A stretch of 64,000 nt of DNA from Mycolicibacterium confluentis (GCF_010729895.1 NZ_AP022612.1:3410001-3474000); one strand, 5' to 3'; shown: positions 47,598-58,205, counted from the stretch's first letter. The notes: generated from the letters alone by a model not told the origin. Program-made: numbers and translations.

Positions 47598-48101
47598 TCA
47601 GTTCATGCCCTTGGCGCGGCGCCCCATCTCTCGGATGATCTCGCGGTCCGCATCGCGGCGGGCGAGGTCCTGCCGTTTGTCGTGGGCCTGCTTGCCTCGG
47701 GCCAACGCCAACTCGACTTTGACCTTGCCCTCGGAGAAGTACAGCGACAACGGCACCAGCGTCAGGTTGCCGTCGCGGACCTTGCCCACCAGGTTGTCGA
47801 TCTGCTTGCGGTGCAGCAGCAGTTTGCGGTTGCGGCGCGGTGCGTGGTTGGTCCAGGTGCCGTGGAAGTACTCCGGGATGTGCAGGTTGCGCAGCCAGAT
47901 CTCACCGTCGTCGACCGTCGCGAACGCGTCGGCCAGCGACGCCTGCCCCTCCCGCAGGCTCTTCACCTCGGTGCCCTGCAGCACCACGCCGGCCTCATAG
48001 GTGTCGAGGATCGTGTAGTTGTGCCGGGCTCTGCGGTTGGTGGCGACGACCTTGTGATTGTTCTTCGCATCGTCCTTCTTGGACTTAGCCACAGCTACCA
48101 T
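47598..48101 (-). CDS. smpB: SsrA-binding protein
   Basis: A 167-residue SmpB. The conserved core is [20 protein letters not shown] and [18 protein letters not shown], with the OB-fold strand ending [12 protein letters not shown]; the C-terminal tail is [20 protein letters not shown]. It escorts tmRNA (30.7 kb in this window) to stalled ribosomes. The ATG at 48101 directly follows the ftsX stop, and GTG at 48092 is an alternative. It is in the prfB-mscS-ftsE-ftsX-smpB block. Confidence 0.97.
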   Translation of the reverse strand: MVAVAKSKKDDAKNNHKVVATNRRARHNYTILDTYEAGVVLQGTEVKSLREGQASLADAFATVDDGEIWLRNLHIPEYFHGTWTNHAPRRNRKLLLHRKQIDNLVGKVRDGNLTLVPLSLYFSEGKVKVELALARGKQAHDKRQDLARRDADREIIREMGRRAKGMN

Positions 48102-48995
48102 TCACCTTCGGACATACAGGCGCAGCGTGACGTAGGACGTGACCCCCGCCATCACCACGCCGACGAAAAACAGAATCGGCGCGATGTAGAGGATATCGGC
48201 GAAGTCGATTCTCGCAATGAGATTTGCTTGGTAGAACTGGTCCAGCGCGCGTTCGAGGAACAGTGAGCGCACCACCAGCAGGCCGATCACGGCCAGCACC
48301 ACGCCGATCGTCGCGGCCAGCACAGCCTCCAGCAGGAACGGCAGCTGGGTGTACCACCGACTTGCACCCACCAGGCGCATGATCCCGATCTCCGTACGCC
48401 GGGTGTACGCCGCCACCTGAACCATGTTCGCGATCAGCAGCACCGCTCCGATCGCCTGCACGAGCGCGACGGCGAACGCCGCGTTGGACAGTCCGTCGAG
48501 GACGGCGAACAACCGGTCGATCAGGTCCTTCTGGTTGAGCACGTTGTACACACCGGGCTGGCCGCGCATCGCGTCGTCGAAATCCTGGTGCTGTTCCGGG
48601 TTCTCGAGCTTGACGATGAACGAGGCCGGGAACGCGTCGCGCCCCGCGAACTCCTTGAACTGCGGGTTGCGCTTGATCGCGTCCTCGTACGCGTCGTCGC
48701 GGTTGAGGAACCGCAGCGACTTCACGTCGTCACGAGCGTCGATCTGCGCGCGCAACGCCTTGCACGGGTCGGCGTCACAGCCCGGGTCGTTGTCCGACAC
48801 GTCGTTGGTGAGGAAGACCTGGGTCTCGACGCGGTCGAGGTAGATGTCGCGGGACTGGTCGGCCAGCCGGACCACCAGCAGGCCGCCACCGAACAGGCCG
48901 ATCGAGATCGCCGTCGTGAGGATCATCGCAACCGTCATCGTGACGTTGCGCCGAAGGCCTGTCAGGACTTCGTTGAACAGGAAGCCAAAGCGCAC
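48102..48995 (-). CDS. ftsX: Cell division protein FtsX
   Basis: A 297-residue membrane protein with four helices and a large extracytoplasmic loop after helix 1 (about 50-165), which in mycobacteria activates the hydrolase RipC. The loop has two Cys in DPGCDADPC. The other helices and [17 protein letters not shown] are as expected. The GTG at 48995 abuts the ftsE stop codon. Confidence 0.96.
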   Translation of the reverse strand: MRFGFLFNEVLTGLRRNVTMTVAMILTTAISIGLFGGGLLVVRLADQSRDIYLDRVETQVFLTNDVSDNDPGCDADPCKALRAQIDARDDVKSLRFLNRDDAYEDAIKRNPQFKEFAGRDAFPASFIVKLENPEQHQDFDDAMRGQPGVYNVLNQKDLIDRLFAVLDGLSNAAFAVALVQAIGAVLLIANMVQVAAYTRRTEIGIMRLVGASRWYTQLPFLLEAVLAATIGVVLAVIGLLVVRSLFLERALDQFYQANLIARIDFADILYIAPILFFVGVVMAGVTSYVTLRLYVRR

Positions 48996-49685
48996 TTATC
49001 GATCCATTCCGTAGACGCCGCGCTGTTCGTCGCGGACCAGACGGCCCAGCGACAGCTCGACCACGCGCTGGCGCATCGAGTCGACGATGTGATGGTCATG
49101 AGTTGCCATCAGGACCGTGGTACCGGTGCGGTTGATCCGCTCCAGCAGATCCATGATGTCCTTGCTGGTTTCGGGGTCCAGGTTGCCCGTCGGCTCGTCC
49201 GCCAGCAGCACCAGGGGACGGTTGACGAAGGCGCGTGCGATGGCGACGCGCTGCTGCTCACCGCCCGACAGTTCCGCGGGCAGTCGGTTGGCCTTGCCGG
49301 ACAACCCGACCATCTCCAGCACGTCCGGCACCACGCGATTGATGGTGTCGGCAGGCTTGCCGATCACCTCGAGCGCGAACGCGACGTTCTCGAACACGGT
49401 CTTCTGCTGCAGCAGGCGGAAGTCCTGGAACACGCAGCCCAGAACCTGGCGCAGGCCGGGGATATGGCGGCTCCGCAGCTTGTTGACGTGGAACTTCGAC
49501 ACCTGGATGTCGCCCGCGGTCGGGTGCTCTTCACCGAGCAGCAGGCGCATGAACGTGGACTTGCCCGAACCCGAGGGTCCGATGAGAAACACGAACTCAC
49601 CCTTGTCGATTTTCAGGCTGACATTGTCGAGCGCGGGACGCGCCGACTGTTTGTACTGCTTGGTGACATGGTCAAGGGTGATCAT
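48996..49685 (-). CDS. ftsE: Cell division ATPase FtsE
   Basis: A 229-residue ABC ATPase, the same length as M. tuberculosis FtsE. Walker A is GPSGSGKST, the signature LSGGEQQR, Walker [15 protein letters not shown], and the His switch ATHDHHI. With FtsX it couples ATP to peptidoglycan hydrolysis at the septum. ATG at 49685 matches the family start [14 protein letters not shown] at 49688 is one codon earlier. Confidence 0.97.
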   Translation of the reverse strand: MITLDHVTKQYKQSARPALDNVSLKIDKGEFVFLIGPSGSGKSTFMRLLLGEEHPTAGDIQVSKFHVNKLRSRHIPGLRQVLGCVFQDFRLLQQKTVFENVAFALEVIGKPADTINRVVPDVLEMVGLSGKANRLPAELSGGEQQRVAIARAFVNRPLVLLADEPTGNLDPETSKDIMDLLERINRTGTTVLMATHDHHIVDSMRQRVVELSLGRLVRDEQRGVYGMDR

Positions 49686-49724
49686 CACGGCACGCCAGTG
49701 TAGCCGGGGTAGTCCCGAGCGCCG

Positions 49725-50210
49725 TTATTCCGCGCGGGGCAGTGTCGGCGACGGGACCGGGCCCGGCAGAACGGGGGTGGTCGTCGGCGGAACCGGGAAG
49801 AACGGATTGGGCGCCGGCGTGGGCGTCGTGGGCGTCGTGGGCGTCGGCGGTTCGCCTGTGTCGGTCGGCCCGCCGTCGGGGACGGGCGCGTCCGTGTCGG
49901 TGGTGGGCTCAGGCGACGGCGTCGTGGTGGTCGTCGTGGTGGTGGTGGGAGTCGTCGTCGTCACGCGCGGCGCCTCGACGATGGTGCGCGGCACCCAGGT
50001 GTAGGCCGGATCCGGCACGAAGCCCGGCGGCACCACCTGCGAACCGGGTGCCGGCCTCGGTTCGGGCGAGGGTGAGTAGTTGTCGTAGACCCACCACAGC
50101 GCGAAGAAAGCGATGATCAGCACGATCGTCGACGTGCGCATCCACCCGAGCACATAAACCGGCCAGCGCCGATGCTCGCCCTCACGGCGGCCGATCAGCG
50201 TGAACTTCAT
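49725..50210 (-). CDS. Single-pass membrane protein with Thr/Pro-rich tail
   Basis: 161 residues. One transmembrane helix ([20 protein letters not shown], about 26-45) is followed by an extracytoplasmic region that becomes low complexity: a run of Thr with few Pro (about 83-98), then Pro/Thr/Asp repeats to the end. The simple GTG/GTC-rich DNA at 49.8-49.98 kb is this coding repeat. It overlaps mscS by 4 bases and is conserved in layout between prfB-mscS and ftsEX, suggesting a cell-envelope role. Confidence 0.8.
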   Translation of the reverse strand: MKFTLIGRREGEHRRWPVYVLGWMRTSTIVLIIAFFALWWVYDNYSPSPEPRPAPGSQVVPPGFVPDPAYTWVPRTIVEAPRVTTTTPTTTTTTTTTPSPEPTTDTDAPVPDGGPTDTGEPPTPTTPTTPTPAPNPFFPVPPTTTPVLPGPVPSPTLPRAE

Positions 50211-51205
50211 CGCCGCTCCTCCTGCTGCGACGGGTGGGAGCCCTGGGTCTCCTCTTCAGCGCCGGCGGAGGTGGCCGGATGCACGATGGCGCCCACCATG
50301 GGTCTGGTCTCGGCGGTCGTCACGATGCCGTTGCGGGCCAGCGCGGCGATCACCAGCACGCGCAGCCTGCGGCCGACCTCGAACTGCTTGCCGGGCAGCG
50401 TGCGCGCGACGATGCGCAGGTTGACGTTGTCCAACTCGATGCTCTCGACGCCCATCAACTGCGGCGCGTCGAGCAGCAGGTCCTTCATGACCGGGTCCTT
50501 GATCGACGCCTCACACACCCGGTGCAGCACGTCGTTGACGAGGTTGAGGTCGGCGCTCGTCGGCACCGGGACATCGACGACGGCCCGCGCCCAGTCCTTG
50601 GACAGGTTGACGGTCTTGACGATCTGACCGTTCGGGATTGTGAGCACCTCGCCCTCCGAGGACCGCAGCTTGGTCACCCGCAGGGTGACATCGATAACCG
50701 TGCCCTCGGCCGGGAGCGCCACGCTGGTCACCGTCAGCGCGACCAGGTCACCGAACCCGTACTGCTTCTCGGTGATGATGAAGAATCCCGACAGCAGGTC
50801 CTGGACCAGGCGTTGCGCGCCGAAACCGAGCGCGGCGCCCAGCACCGCGGCGGGCGCCACCAATGACGCGACGGGAATCGCCAGGATCTCGGTGAGCTGG
50901 ACGAAGACCATGACGCACAGCAGCGCGATGGTCACCCACGAGATGACCGACGCGACCGCCTGCCGGTGCTTGGCCGTCTCCGAGCGGACCAGGGCGTCGC
51001 TCTCCTGGAAGTCGGCGTCGATGCGCTGGGTGATCCGCTGTGCGGCCCAACTGACCAGGCGGGCGATCAGCACCGCGCCGATGATCAGCATCCCGATCCG
51101 CAGACCGCGCGTCAGCATCCATTCGCCCACGGCGCCGGTCCAGAAGTTGTGCCACTTCTGGTCCCAGTCGAATGCCAGGAGACTGGCTGAGGAGATGTCA
51201 GTCAT
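50207..51205 (-). CDS. Mechanosensitive ion channel (MscS family)
   Basis: 332 residues. Helices near the N-terminus ([19 protein letters not shown] and [19 protein letters not shown]) lead into the pore-forming TM3 ([20 protein letters not shown]) and the beta domain (GDLVALTV ... [20 protein letters not shown]). It would release solutes under hypo-osmotic stress. ATG at 51205 overlaps the end of prfB by 8 bases; a longer upstream start was rejected for that reason. Confidence 0.93.
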   Translation of the reverse strand: MTDISSASLLAFDWDQKWHNFWTGAVGEWMLTRGLRIGMLIIGAVLIARLVSWAAQRITQRIDADFQESDALVRSETAKHRQAVASVISWVTIALLCVMVFVQLTEILAIPVASLVAPAAVLGAALGFGAQRLVQDLLSGFFIITEKQYGFGDLVALTVTSVALPAEGTVIDVTLRVTKLRSSEGEVLTIPNGQIVKTVNLSKDWARAVVDVPVPTSADLNLVNDVLHRVCEASIKDPVMKDLLLDAPQLMGVESIELDNVNLRIVARTLPGKQFEVGRRLRVLVIAALARNGIVTTAETRPMVGAIVHPATSAGAEEETQGSHPSQQEERR

Positions 51206-52310
51206 CCTTCCTGTTGCGCCATCGGATGCCGGCTTCGAGGAAGCCGTCGATGTCACCGTCGAGGACAGACCCCGGGTTGCCCACTTCGTAGTCCGTCCGC
51301 AGGTCCTTGACCATCTGGTAGGGCTGCAGGACGTAGGACCGCATCTGGGTGCCCCACGAACTGCCGCCGTCGCCCTTGAGCGCGTCCATCTCGGCGCGCT
51401 CCTCCAAGCGCTTGCGCTCCAAGAGCTTCGCCTGCAGAACCCGCATCGCGGACACCTTGTTCTGCAGCTGTGACTTCTCGTTCTGGCACGTCACCACGAT
51501 GCCGGTCGGGATGTGTGTGAGCCGGACCGCCGAGTCGGTGGTGTTGACCGACTGACCACCGGGACCACTGGACCGGTAGACGTCGACGCGCAGGTCGCCC
51601 TCGGGGATCTCGATGTGGTCGGTGGTCTCGACGACGGGCAGCACCTCGACGTCGGCGAAGGAGGTCTGCCGACGGCTCTGGTTGTCGAACGGGCTGATCC
51701 GCACCAGTCGGTGCGTGCCCTGTTCGACCGACAGCGTGCCGTAGGCGAACGGCGCGTGCACCGCGAAGGTCGCGCTCTTGATGCCCGCCTCCTCGGCGTA
51801 GGAGGTGTCGAAGACCTCGACGGGATAGTCGTGCTTCTCCGCCCAGCGGATGTACATCCGCATCAGCATCTCGGCCCAGTCCGCGGCGTCCACACCGCCG
51901 GCGCCGGAACGGATGGTGACGACGGCCTCGCGCTCGTCGTACTCCCCGGACAGCAGCGTGCGGACCTCCAAGGCCTCGATGTCCTCGCGGAGCTTCGCCA
52001 ATTCGGCGTCGGCCTCGGCGACGGCGCTCTCCGCGTCCGCCCCACTTTCCTCTTCGGCGATTTCGTAGAGCACCGGCAGGTCGTCGACGCGCTGACGCAG
52101 TTCTTCGACGCGGCGCAGTTCACCCTGGGTGTGGGACAGCTCGCTGGTCACCTTCTGGGCGCGAGTCTGGTCGTCCCAGAGCTTCGGGTCGGAGGCCTCG
52201 TGTTCGAGCTTGGCGATGCGATCGCGAAGGCCTTCGACGTCGAGCACTCGCTCCACGGTGGTCAGAGTGGTGTCCAGCGCGGCGATATCGTTTTGACGGT
52301 CGAGGTCCAC
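51198..52310 (-). CDS. prfB: Peptide chain release factor 2
   Basis: A 370-residue RF2. The stop-codon reading motif SPF is in [15 protein letters not shown] and the hydrolysis motif GGQ in [17 protein letters not shown]. It ends translation at UGA and UAA. The gene reads through from GTG at 52310 in one frame: there is no in-frame UGA near codon 25, so it lacks the autoregulatory frameshift found in many bacteria. It heads the operon continuing with mscS and probably ftsEX. Confidence 0.97.
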   Translation of the reverse strand: MDLDRQNDIAALDTTLTTVERVLDVEGLRDRIAKLEHEASDPKLWDDQTRAQKVTSELSHTQGELRRVEELRQRVDDLPVLYEIAEEESGADAESAVAEADAELAKLREDIEALEVRTLLSGEYDEREAVVTIRSGAGGVDAADWAEMLMRMYIRWAEKHDYPVEVFDTSYAEEAGIKSATFAVHAPFAYGTLSVEQGTHRLVRISPFDNQSRRQTSFADVEVLPVVETTDHIEIPEGDLRVDVYRSSGPGGQSVNTTDSAVRLTHIPTGIVVTCQNEKSQLQNKVSAMRVLQAKLLERKRLEERAEMDALKGDGGSSWGTQMRSYVLQPYQMVKDLRTDYEVGNPGSVLDGDIDGFLEAGIRWRNRKDD

Positions 52311-52534
52311 GGCTGTTCAGGTTACCGGCGTGCCGGTTCGGCTTACTACGGGCGGCGGTCTACCGTGCCGATTAACATCCAATCTGTAATCACTTTTGGC
52401 AGCGCGCGACCCCACAGCCTGGCCGGTTCAGCCCACGTACCGGCCAGGGTCGCATGCGCGGCAGTCAATGCGCCGCGACCGCGCGGGACAGCCCTCCTGC
52501 ACACGGCCCGGCTTCGACAGGAAGCACATCCTCC

Positions 52535-53920
52535 ATGCCTGATTCCCGTCCCTTCCACGTGGCGATCGTCGGCGCCGGACCCTCCGGGTTCTTCGCCGCA
52601 GCGGCTCTGCTGAAGGCGGGAGGCGACGACTCCGCTGGTCCGGAGGTGTTCGTCGACATGCTCGAGATGCTGCCCACCCCGTGGGGCCTGGTCCGTTCGG
52701 GCGTGGCACCGGACCACCCGAAGATCAAGACCATCAGTGCACAGTTCGAGAAGACGTCCGCCGATCCGCGGTTCCGGTTCTTCGGCAACATCACCGTCGG
52801 AGAGCACGTCACGGCCGCCGAACTCGCCGAGAAATACGACGCGGTGGTGTACGCGATCGGGGCGCAGTCCGACCGACCGCTGGGCATCCCGGGTGAGGAC
52901 CTGCCCGGCAGCGTGGCGGCCGTCGACTTCGTCGGTTGGTACAACGCGCACCCGCACTTCGAGCAGATGGCGCCCGACCTCTCCGGCGGGCGCGCCGTCG
53001 TGGTCGGCAACGGCAACGTCGCCCTCGACGTGGCGCGCATCCTCGTCACCGATCCGGCGGCCCTCGGCGTGACCGACATCGCCGACCACGCGCTGAAGTC
53101 ACTGCACGGCGGTGCCGTCCAGGAGGTCGTGGTGATCGGCCGGCGCGGCCCCCTTCAGGCACCGTTCACGACGCTGGAACTCCGCGAACTCGGTGCCATG
53201 AAGGGCCTCGAAGACGTCGACGTCGTCCTCGACCCGTCCGACTTCGCCGCCATCACCGACGAGGATCTCGAGGCTGCGGGCAAGACCGTCAAGCAGAACG
53301 TCAAGGTGCTGCGGAGCTATCTCGACCGTGAGCCCACCCCCGGGCACCGGCGGATCGTGTTCCGTTTCCGGACGTCGCCGATCGAGATCAAGGGCACCGA
53401 CCGCGTCGAGTCGATTGTGTTGGGCCGCAACGAACTCGTCACCGACGAGAACGGGCGCGTCGCGGCCAGGGACACCGGCGAGCGTGAGGAACTGCCCACC
53501 CAACTCGTGGTGCGCGCCGTCGGCTACCGCGGTCGCCCCATCCCCGGCCTGCCGTTCGACGAGCGCAGCGGAATCATCCCCAACACCGACGGCCGAGTCG
53601 ACGGCAGCAGCAACGAGTACGTGGTCGGGTGGATCAAACGGGGCCCGTCAGGGGTGATCGGCAGCAACAAGAAGGACTCGGCCGACACGGTCACGCTGCT
53701 GTTGGAGGGCCTGTCCGAGCGTGGAGGGCACGAGGTGTCCGGCGACCGCGGCGAGGATCTCGCCCGCTGGCTGCTGTCGCGCCAACCGGCCCTGGTGACC
53801 GACGACCACTGGCGCGTGATCGACGCGCACGAACGCGCCTCCGGTGAACCGCACGGCAGGCCGCGCGTGAAGCTCACCAGCGTGGCCGAGCTGTTGCGTA
53901 TCGGGCACACGGCGCAGTGA
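52535..53920 (+). CDS. fprA: NADPH-ferredoxin reductase FprA
   Basis: A 461-residue adrenodoxin reductase-like flavoprotein (M. tuberculosis FprA has 456). FAD site HVAIVGAGPSGFFAAAALLK, the family motif TPWGLVRSGVAPDHPKIK, NADPH site VVVGNGNVALDVARIL with RRGPLQAPFT, and C-terminal VGWIKRGPSGVIGSNKKD. It passes electrons from NADPH to ferredoxin for P450s and other acceptors. ATG at 52535; the 224 bases before it, divergent from prfB, show no other gene. Confidence 0.96.
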   Translation: MPDSRPFHVAIVGAGPSGFFAAAALLKAGGDDSAGPEVFVDMLEMLPTPWGLVRSGVAPDHPKIKTISAQFEKTSADPRFRFFGNITVGEHVTAAELAEKYDAVVYAIGAQSDRPLGIPGEDLPGSVAAVDFVGWYNAHPHFEQMAPDLSGGRAVVVGNGNVALDVARILVTDPAALGVTDIADHALKSLHGGAVQEVVVIGRRGPLQAPFTTLELRELGAMKGLEDVDVVLDPSDFAAITDEDLEAAGKTVKQNVKVLRSYLDREPTPGHRRIVFRFRTSPIEIKGTDRVESIVLGRNELVTDENGRVAARDTGEREELPTQLVVRAVGYRGRPIPGLPFDERSGIIPNTDGRVDGSSNEYVVGWIKRGPSGVIGSNKKDSADTVTLLLEGLSERGGHEVSGDRGEDLARWLLSRQPALVTDDHWRVIDAHERASGEPHGRPRVKLTSVAELLRIGHTAQ

Positions 53921-53988
53921 GCACTTCGTAACGGGGTCGGCAGTCGCGACGCCATCGGTTCGTAACGCCGTCGCCGGATGCTGGGGCG

Positions 53989-54360
53989 ATGAGCATCTAC
54001 GACGAGATCGGCGGCGCGAGTGCGGTTTCGGTGGCCGTCGACGATTTCTACGCACGAGTCCTCGGCGATCCCCAGCTTTCGGGCTACTTCGAGGGCACCG
54101 ACGTGAGCCGGCTCAAGCGTCATCAGCGGGCGTTCATCTCGGCAGCGATAGGCGGACCGGCGCCCTATCTCGGGCGCACGATGCGCGAGGCACATGCGCG
54201 CCTCGACATTGATCCGGCCGATTTCGATCGCGTCGTCGAGCACCTGGTGGCGACTCTGGCCGCACTCGGTGTGCCCGAGGCGACCATCGGAGCCATCGGC
54301 GCCACGCTGGCACCCCTGAAGGACGAGATCGCGCCGGGGTCCGCCGCCCGCGCGGGCTGA
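53989..54360 (+). CDS. glbN: Group I truncated haemoglobin
   Basis: 123 residues, similar to M. tuberculosis GlbN but without its N-terminal pre-A extension. The distal residues TyrB10 (DDFYARVL) and GlnE11 (KRHQRAF) and the proximal HisF8 (MREAHARL) are present, so NO dioxygenation is the likely activity. The two glycine motifs (YDEIGG and ISAAIGG) fit the two-over-two helix fold. It follows fprA after 68 bases on the same strand, so a reductase partner is next door. Confidence 0.92.
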   Translation: MSIYDEIGGASAVSVAVDDFYARVLGDPQLSGYFEGTDVSRLKRHQRAFISAAIGGPAPYLGRTMREAHARLDIDPADFDRVVEHLVATLAALGVPEATIGAIGATLAPLKDEIAPGSAARAG

Positions 54361-54366
54361 CGCCGC

Positions 54367-54729
54367 CTAGTTGAGCGGCGGTTCGGGGCTGGCCGACTCC
54401 TCGGGCGAGGCGAACCGCCAGTTGTCCGGGTTCTTCGGCGAGTAGGCGACGTCGAACAGCTGACCCATCGTCGGCCAGTTGTTCACATCGAGGGCGAGTC
54501 GCTGATAGACGACATGCTCGCGGACCGTGGGCCCGCTGATGACACCGGTGATGGTGACGAACTGTTCACCGTCCACGTCTGGCCGAGGGCTCACGCCGGT
54601 CACCAACAACGTCCCGTAGGCGAGGGCGGACCCCGGCCGTGGTCCGCGCTTCATGAACCGCGGACCGATGATCAGCACCAGCGCCCCGACGAGAAGCAGC
54701 AGGACAAAGATTTCCCACACGCTGCTCAT
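54367..54729 (-). CDS. Single-pass membrane protein of unknown function
   Basis: 120 residues. An N-terminal transmembrane helix ([20 protein letters not shown]) is followed by a soluble domain ([20 protein letters not shown] ... [20 protein letters not shown]) that looks beta-rich. Similar proteins sit next to hisN in mycobacteria as I recall. It is divergent from hisN with 15 bases between the starts and converges on glbN. Confidence 0.75.
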   Translation of the reverse strand: MSSVWEIFVLLLLVGALVLIIGPRFMKRGPRPGSALAYGTLLVTGVSPRPDVDGEQFVTITGVISGPTVREHVVYQRLALDVNNWPTMGQLFDVAYSPKNPDNWRFASPEESASPEPPLN

Positions 54730-54744
54730 GGTAGGACTCCAGTC

Positions 54745-55527
54745 ATGGGTGGATACCAGCAGGACCTTTCCTTGGCGCTTGAACTCGCCGACCAGGCCGA
54801 CGACATCACGATGGCCCGCTTCGGCGCACTCGACCTGCGCATCGACACAAAACCGGATCTGACCCCGGTGACCGACGCCGATCAGTCCGCCGAGGAGCGG
54901 CTGCGCGAGGCGCTGTCGCGGCAGCGACCCGGCGACGCGATCTTCGGCGAGGAGTTCGGCGGCGACCCCTCGCTCGTCGGCAGGCAGTGGGTCATCGACC
55001 CCATCGACGGCACCAAGAACTTCGTGCGCGGCGTCCCGGTCTGGTGCACGCTCCTCGCGCTGCTCGAGGACGGCGAGCCGGTGGTCGGCGTGGTCAGCGC
55101 CCCGGCGTTGGGCCGCCGATGGTGGGCCGCGAAGGGCGAGGGCGCGTTCGGCTCCTTCAACGGCACTCAGCGCGCGCTGTCGGTGTCGGCGGTCGCGGAG
55201 TTGGACGCCGCGAGCCTGTCCTACTCCGACCTCACCACGGGATGGGAGGACCGCCGCGACACATTCATCGCACTGACCGACGAGGTGTGGCGTGTACGGG
55301 CGTACGGGGATTTCTGGTCGTACTGCATGGTCGCCGAGGGCGCCGTCGACATCGCGGTCGAGCCCGAGGTGAAGCTCTGGGACCTGGCCCCGCTCGACGT
55401 CATCGTGCGCGAGGCCGGCGGCGCGTTCACCAGCATCGATGGCCAGGATGGGCCCCACGGCGGCAGCGCGTTGGCCACCAACGGACTGCTGCACGATCAG
55501 GTGGTCGAACGGCTGCGAACCGTGTGA
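54745..55527 (+). CDS. hisN: Histidinol-phosphatase (inositol monophosphatase fold)
   Basis: 260 residues, the same length as M. tuberculosis HisN. The three metal-site motifs are present: [19 protein letters not shown] and [17 protein letters not shown]. It removes the phosphate from histidinol phosphate in histidine synthesis. ATG at 54745. In M. tuberculosis the same gene lies near fadE24 and fadE23, as here. Confidence 0.94.
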   Translation: MGGYQQDLSLALELADQADDITMARFGALDLRIDTKPDLTPVTDADQSAEERLREALSRQRPGDAIFGEEFGGDPSLVGRQWVIDPIDGTKNFVRGVPVWCTLLALLEDGEPVVGVVSAPALGRRWWAAKGEGAFGSFNGTQRALSVSAVAELDAASLSYSDLTTGWEDRRDTFIALTDEVWRVRAYGDFWSYCMVAEGAVDIAVEPEVKLWDLAPLDVIVREAGGAFTSIDGQDGPHGGSALATNGLLHDQVVERLRTV

Positions 55528-55550
55528 GTTAGGTAACAGTCGGCTCGGAC

Positions 55551-55566
55551 CTTACTTCGGAGTAAG
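55551..55566. promoter_or_regulatory. Palindrome upstream of fadE24
   Basis: CTTACT-TCGG-AGTAAG is a perfect 6-base palindrome with a 4-base centre, 37 bases before the fadE24 start. Its form suits a TetR/GntR-type operator controlling the fadE24-fadE23 operon; the regulator is not known from sequence. Confidence 0.5.
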
Positions 55567-55602
55567 ATACGGTTGTTCACACACCTACCGCAGAGGCTGA
55601 TG

Positions 55603-56973
55603 ATGAATAACCATGAGAGTGCTGTCGGTCTGAAGAAGCACAAGCGCACGGCGACTGACATCGGCCTGGCTCTGATCATGCCGATCGTGGGCCAGGAGTT
55701 GCTCGACAAGTACAACCTGCGCGACCCGTTCAACCGCGGCCTGCGCTACGGCGTCAGGACCGCGTTCTCGGCCGCAGGCGCCACGACTCGTCAGTTCAAG
55801 CGCGTGCAGGGCATCGGCAAGGCGCCCACCCGCCTGGCGTCGAGTCGCTCCGAGAAGGCATCGGACTACTTCGACCTCACTCCCGACGACGACCAGAAGA
55901 TGATCGTCGAGACGGTCAAGGAGTTCGCCGAGGAGATCCTGCGCCCCGCCGCGTACGACGCCGACGATGCCGCGCAGTATCCGGCCGACCTGCTGACCAA
56001 GGCCGCGGAACTCGGCGTCACCGCGATCAACATTCCCGAGGACTTCGACGGCATCGCCGAGCACCGCTCGACGATCACCAACGCCCTGGTGGCCGAGGCC
56101 CTGGCCTACGGGGACATGGGTCTGGCGCTGCCGATCCTGGCCCCGGGCGGCGTCGCGTCGGCCCTGACCCACTGGGGCAGCGCCGACCAGCAGGCCACCT
56201 ACCTGCGTGAGTTCGCGGGCGAGAACGTGCCGCAGGCATGTGTGGCCATCGCCGAACCGCACGCTCTGTTCGACCCGACCTCTCTGAGGACCACCGCAGT
56301 GCGCACCCCGAGTGGCTACCGCCTCGACGGCGTGAAGTCGCTGGTGCCTGCCGCGGCGAACGCGGAGGTGTTCATCATCGCCGCGCAGTTCAACGGAAGG
56401 CCTTCGCTGTTCCTCGTCGAGGCGGCCAGCGAGGGGCTGACCGTCAAGGCCGACCCGAGCATGGGCATCCGCGCCGCGGCGCTCGGCCAGGTTGAACTGA
56501 ACAAGGTCAGCGTTCCGCTGAGCGCACGCCTCGGCGAGGACATCTCCGAGTCTGAGCACGCGCAGAACTACTCCGAGGCCATGGCGCTGTCTCGACTGGG
56601 CTGGGCCGCCCTGGCGGTCGGCACGTCGCACGCCGTGCTCGACTACGTCATCCCCTACATCAAGGAGCGGCAGGCGTTCGGCGAGCCCATCGCACACCGC
56701 CAGTCGGTGGCGTTCATGGCGGCCAACATCGCGATCGAACTCGACGGGCTGCGCCTGATCACCTGGCGCGGTGCGAGCCGCGCCGAACAGGGTCTCCCCT
56801 TCGCCCGCGAGGCCGCGCTGGCACGAAAGCTCGGTTCCGACAAGGGAATGCAGATCGGCCTCGACGGCGTCCAGCTGCTCGGTGGCCACGGCTACACCAA
56901 GGAACACCCCGTCGAACGCTGGTACCGCGACCTGCGGGCAATCGGCGTCGCCGAGGGCGTGGTCGTCCTCTAG
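55603..56973 (+). CDS. fadE24: Acyl-CoA dehydrogenase FadE24
   Basis: 456 residues. An N-terminal extension of about 80 residues (KRTATDIGLALIMPIVGQEL) precedes an acyl-CoA dehydrogenase fold (KMIVETVKEFAEEILRP ... ERQAFGEPIAHRQSVAFMAA ... LLGGHGYTKEHPVERWYRDL). It is homologous to M. tuberculosis Rv3139, reported to be isoniazid-responsive. Two adjacent ATGs exist (55600, 55603). fadE23 follows after 14 bases; such FadE pairs usually form a heterotetramer with one catalytic glutamate. Confidence 0.88.
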   Translation: MNNHESAVGLKKHKRTATDIGLALIMPIVGQELLDKYNLRDPFNRGLRYGVRTAFSAAGATTRQFKRVQGIGKAPTRLASSRSEKASDYFDLTPDDDQKMIVETVKEFAEEILRPAAYDADDAAQYPADLLTKAAELGVTAINIPEDFDGIAEHRSTITNALVAEALAYGDMGLALPILAPGGVASALTHWGSADQQATYLREFAGENVPQACVAIAEPHALFDPTSLRTTAVRTPSGYRLDGVKSLVPAAANAEVFIIAAQFNGRPSLFLVEAASEGLTVKADPSMGIRAAALGQVELNKVSVPLSARLGEDISESEHAQNYSEAMALSRLGWAALAVGTSHAVLDYVIPYIKERQAFGEPIAHRQSVAFMAANIAIELDGLRLITWRGASRAEQGLPFAREAALARKLGSDKGMQIGLDGVQLLGGHGYTKEHPVERWYRDLRAIGVAEGVVVL

Positions 56974-56987
56974 AAAGGCTGGAAAAC

Positions 56988-58205
56988 ATGGCTATCAATC
57001 TGGAAATGCCGAAGAAGCTCCAGGCCGTCATCGAGAAGGGCCACCAGGGAGCTGCCGAGATGCTGCGGCCCGTCTCCCGCAAGTACGACCTCAAGGAGCA
57101 CGCCTACCCGGTCGAGCTGGACACCCTGGCCGACCTGTTCGAGGGCATCTCGGAGGCCAAGACCATCTCGTTCGCCGGCGCCGAGGCGTTCGCGGACACC
57201 GCCGACGACGGCAAGAAGGCGAACATCAACGGCGGCAACATGTCTGCGCTGTTGAATGCCCTGGAGATCTCCTGGGGTGACGTCGCACTGCTGCTCTCAG
57301 TCCCCCGCCAGGGTCTGGGCAACGCCGCGATCTCGTCGGTGGCCACCCCGGAACAGCTTGAGCGCCTGGGCCGCAACGTCTGGGCGGCGATGGCGATCAC
57401 CGAGCCCAGCTTCGGTTCCGACTCCGCCGCGGTCACCACCACCGCGACCCTCGACGGCGACGAGTACGTCATCAACGGCGAGAAGATCTTCGTCACCGCG
57501 GGTTCGCGGGCGAGCCACATCGTCGTGTGGGCCACGCTGGACAAGTCGAAGGGACGCGCGGCGATCAAGTCGTTCATCGTGCCCCGCGAGCATCCCGGGG
57601 TGATCGTCGAACGCCTTGAGCACAAGCTCGGCATCAAGGCCTCCGACACCGCGGTGATCCGATTCGACAACGCCCGAATCCCCAAGGACAACCTGCTGGG
57701 CGACCCGGAGATCCACGTGGAGAAGGGTTTTGCCGGGGTCATGGAGACCTTCGACAACACCCGCCCGATCGTCGCGGCCATGGCCGTCGGCGTCGCCCGC
57801 GCCGCCTTGGAGGACCTGCGCAAGATCCTCACCGACGCAGGCATCGAGATCTCCTACGACAAGCCGGCCCACGCGCAGAGCGCACCCGCCGCGGAGTTCC
57901 TGCGGATGGAGGCCGACTGGGAGGCCGGATACCTGCTCACCGTGCGTTCGGCCTGGCAGGCCGACAACCGGATCCCAAACTCCAAGGAAGCCTCGATGGG
58001 TAAGGCCAAGGCCGCCCGCGTGGCCAGCGATATCACGCTCAAGGCTGTCGAAATGGCTGGCACCGTCGGCTATTCCGAGCAGACCCTGCTGGAGAAATGG
58101 GCGCGCGACTCGAAGATTCTGGACATCTTCGAGGGCACCCAGCAGATTCAGCAGCTTGTGGTGGCCCGCCGTCTGCTGGGGCTCTCGTCGGCCGAACTCA
58201 AATAA
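56988..58205 (+). CDS. fadE23: Acyl-CoA dehydrogenase FadE23
   Basis: 405 residues, partner of FadE24. The FAD/substrate motifs are WAAMAITEPSFGSDSAA and EKIFVTAGSRASHIVVW, the C-terminal signature KILDIFEGTQQIQQLVVAR. It is homologous to M. tuberculosis Rv3140. Its last 8 bases overlap the end of the aldo/keto reductase gene on the other strand. Confidence 0.9.
   Translation: MAINLEMPKKLQAVIEKGHQGAAEMLRPVSRKYDLKEHAYPVELDTLADLFEGISEAKTISFAGAEAFADTADDGKKANINGGNMSALLNALEISWGDVALLLSVPRQGLGNAAISSVATPEQLERLGRNVWAAMAITEPSFGSDSAAVTTTATLDGDEYVINGEKIFVTAGSRASHIVVWATLDKSKGRAAIKSFIVPREHPGVIVERLEHKLGIKASDTAVIRFDNARIPKDNLLGDPEIHVEKGFAGVMETFDNTRPIVAAMAVGVARAALEDLRKILTDAGIEISYDKPAHAQSAPAAEFLRMEADWEAGYLLTVRSAWQADNRIPNSKEASMGKAKAARVASDITLKAVEMAGTVGYSEQTLLEKWARDSKILDIFEGTQQIQQLVVARRLLGLSSAELK

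Noticed and set aside
49850..49985. Simple-sequence repeat resembling a CRISPR-like or tandem array
   Set aside because: It is the coding sequence of a Thr/Pro-rich protein tail; there are no spacers and no regular repeat unit. No CRISPR array was seen anywhere.
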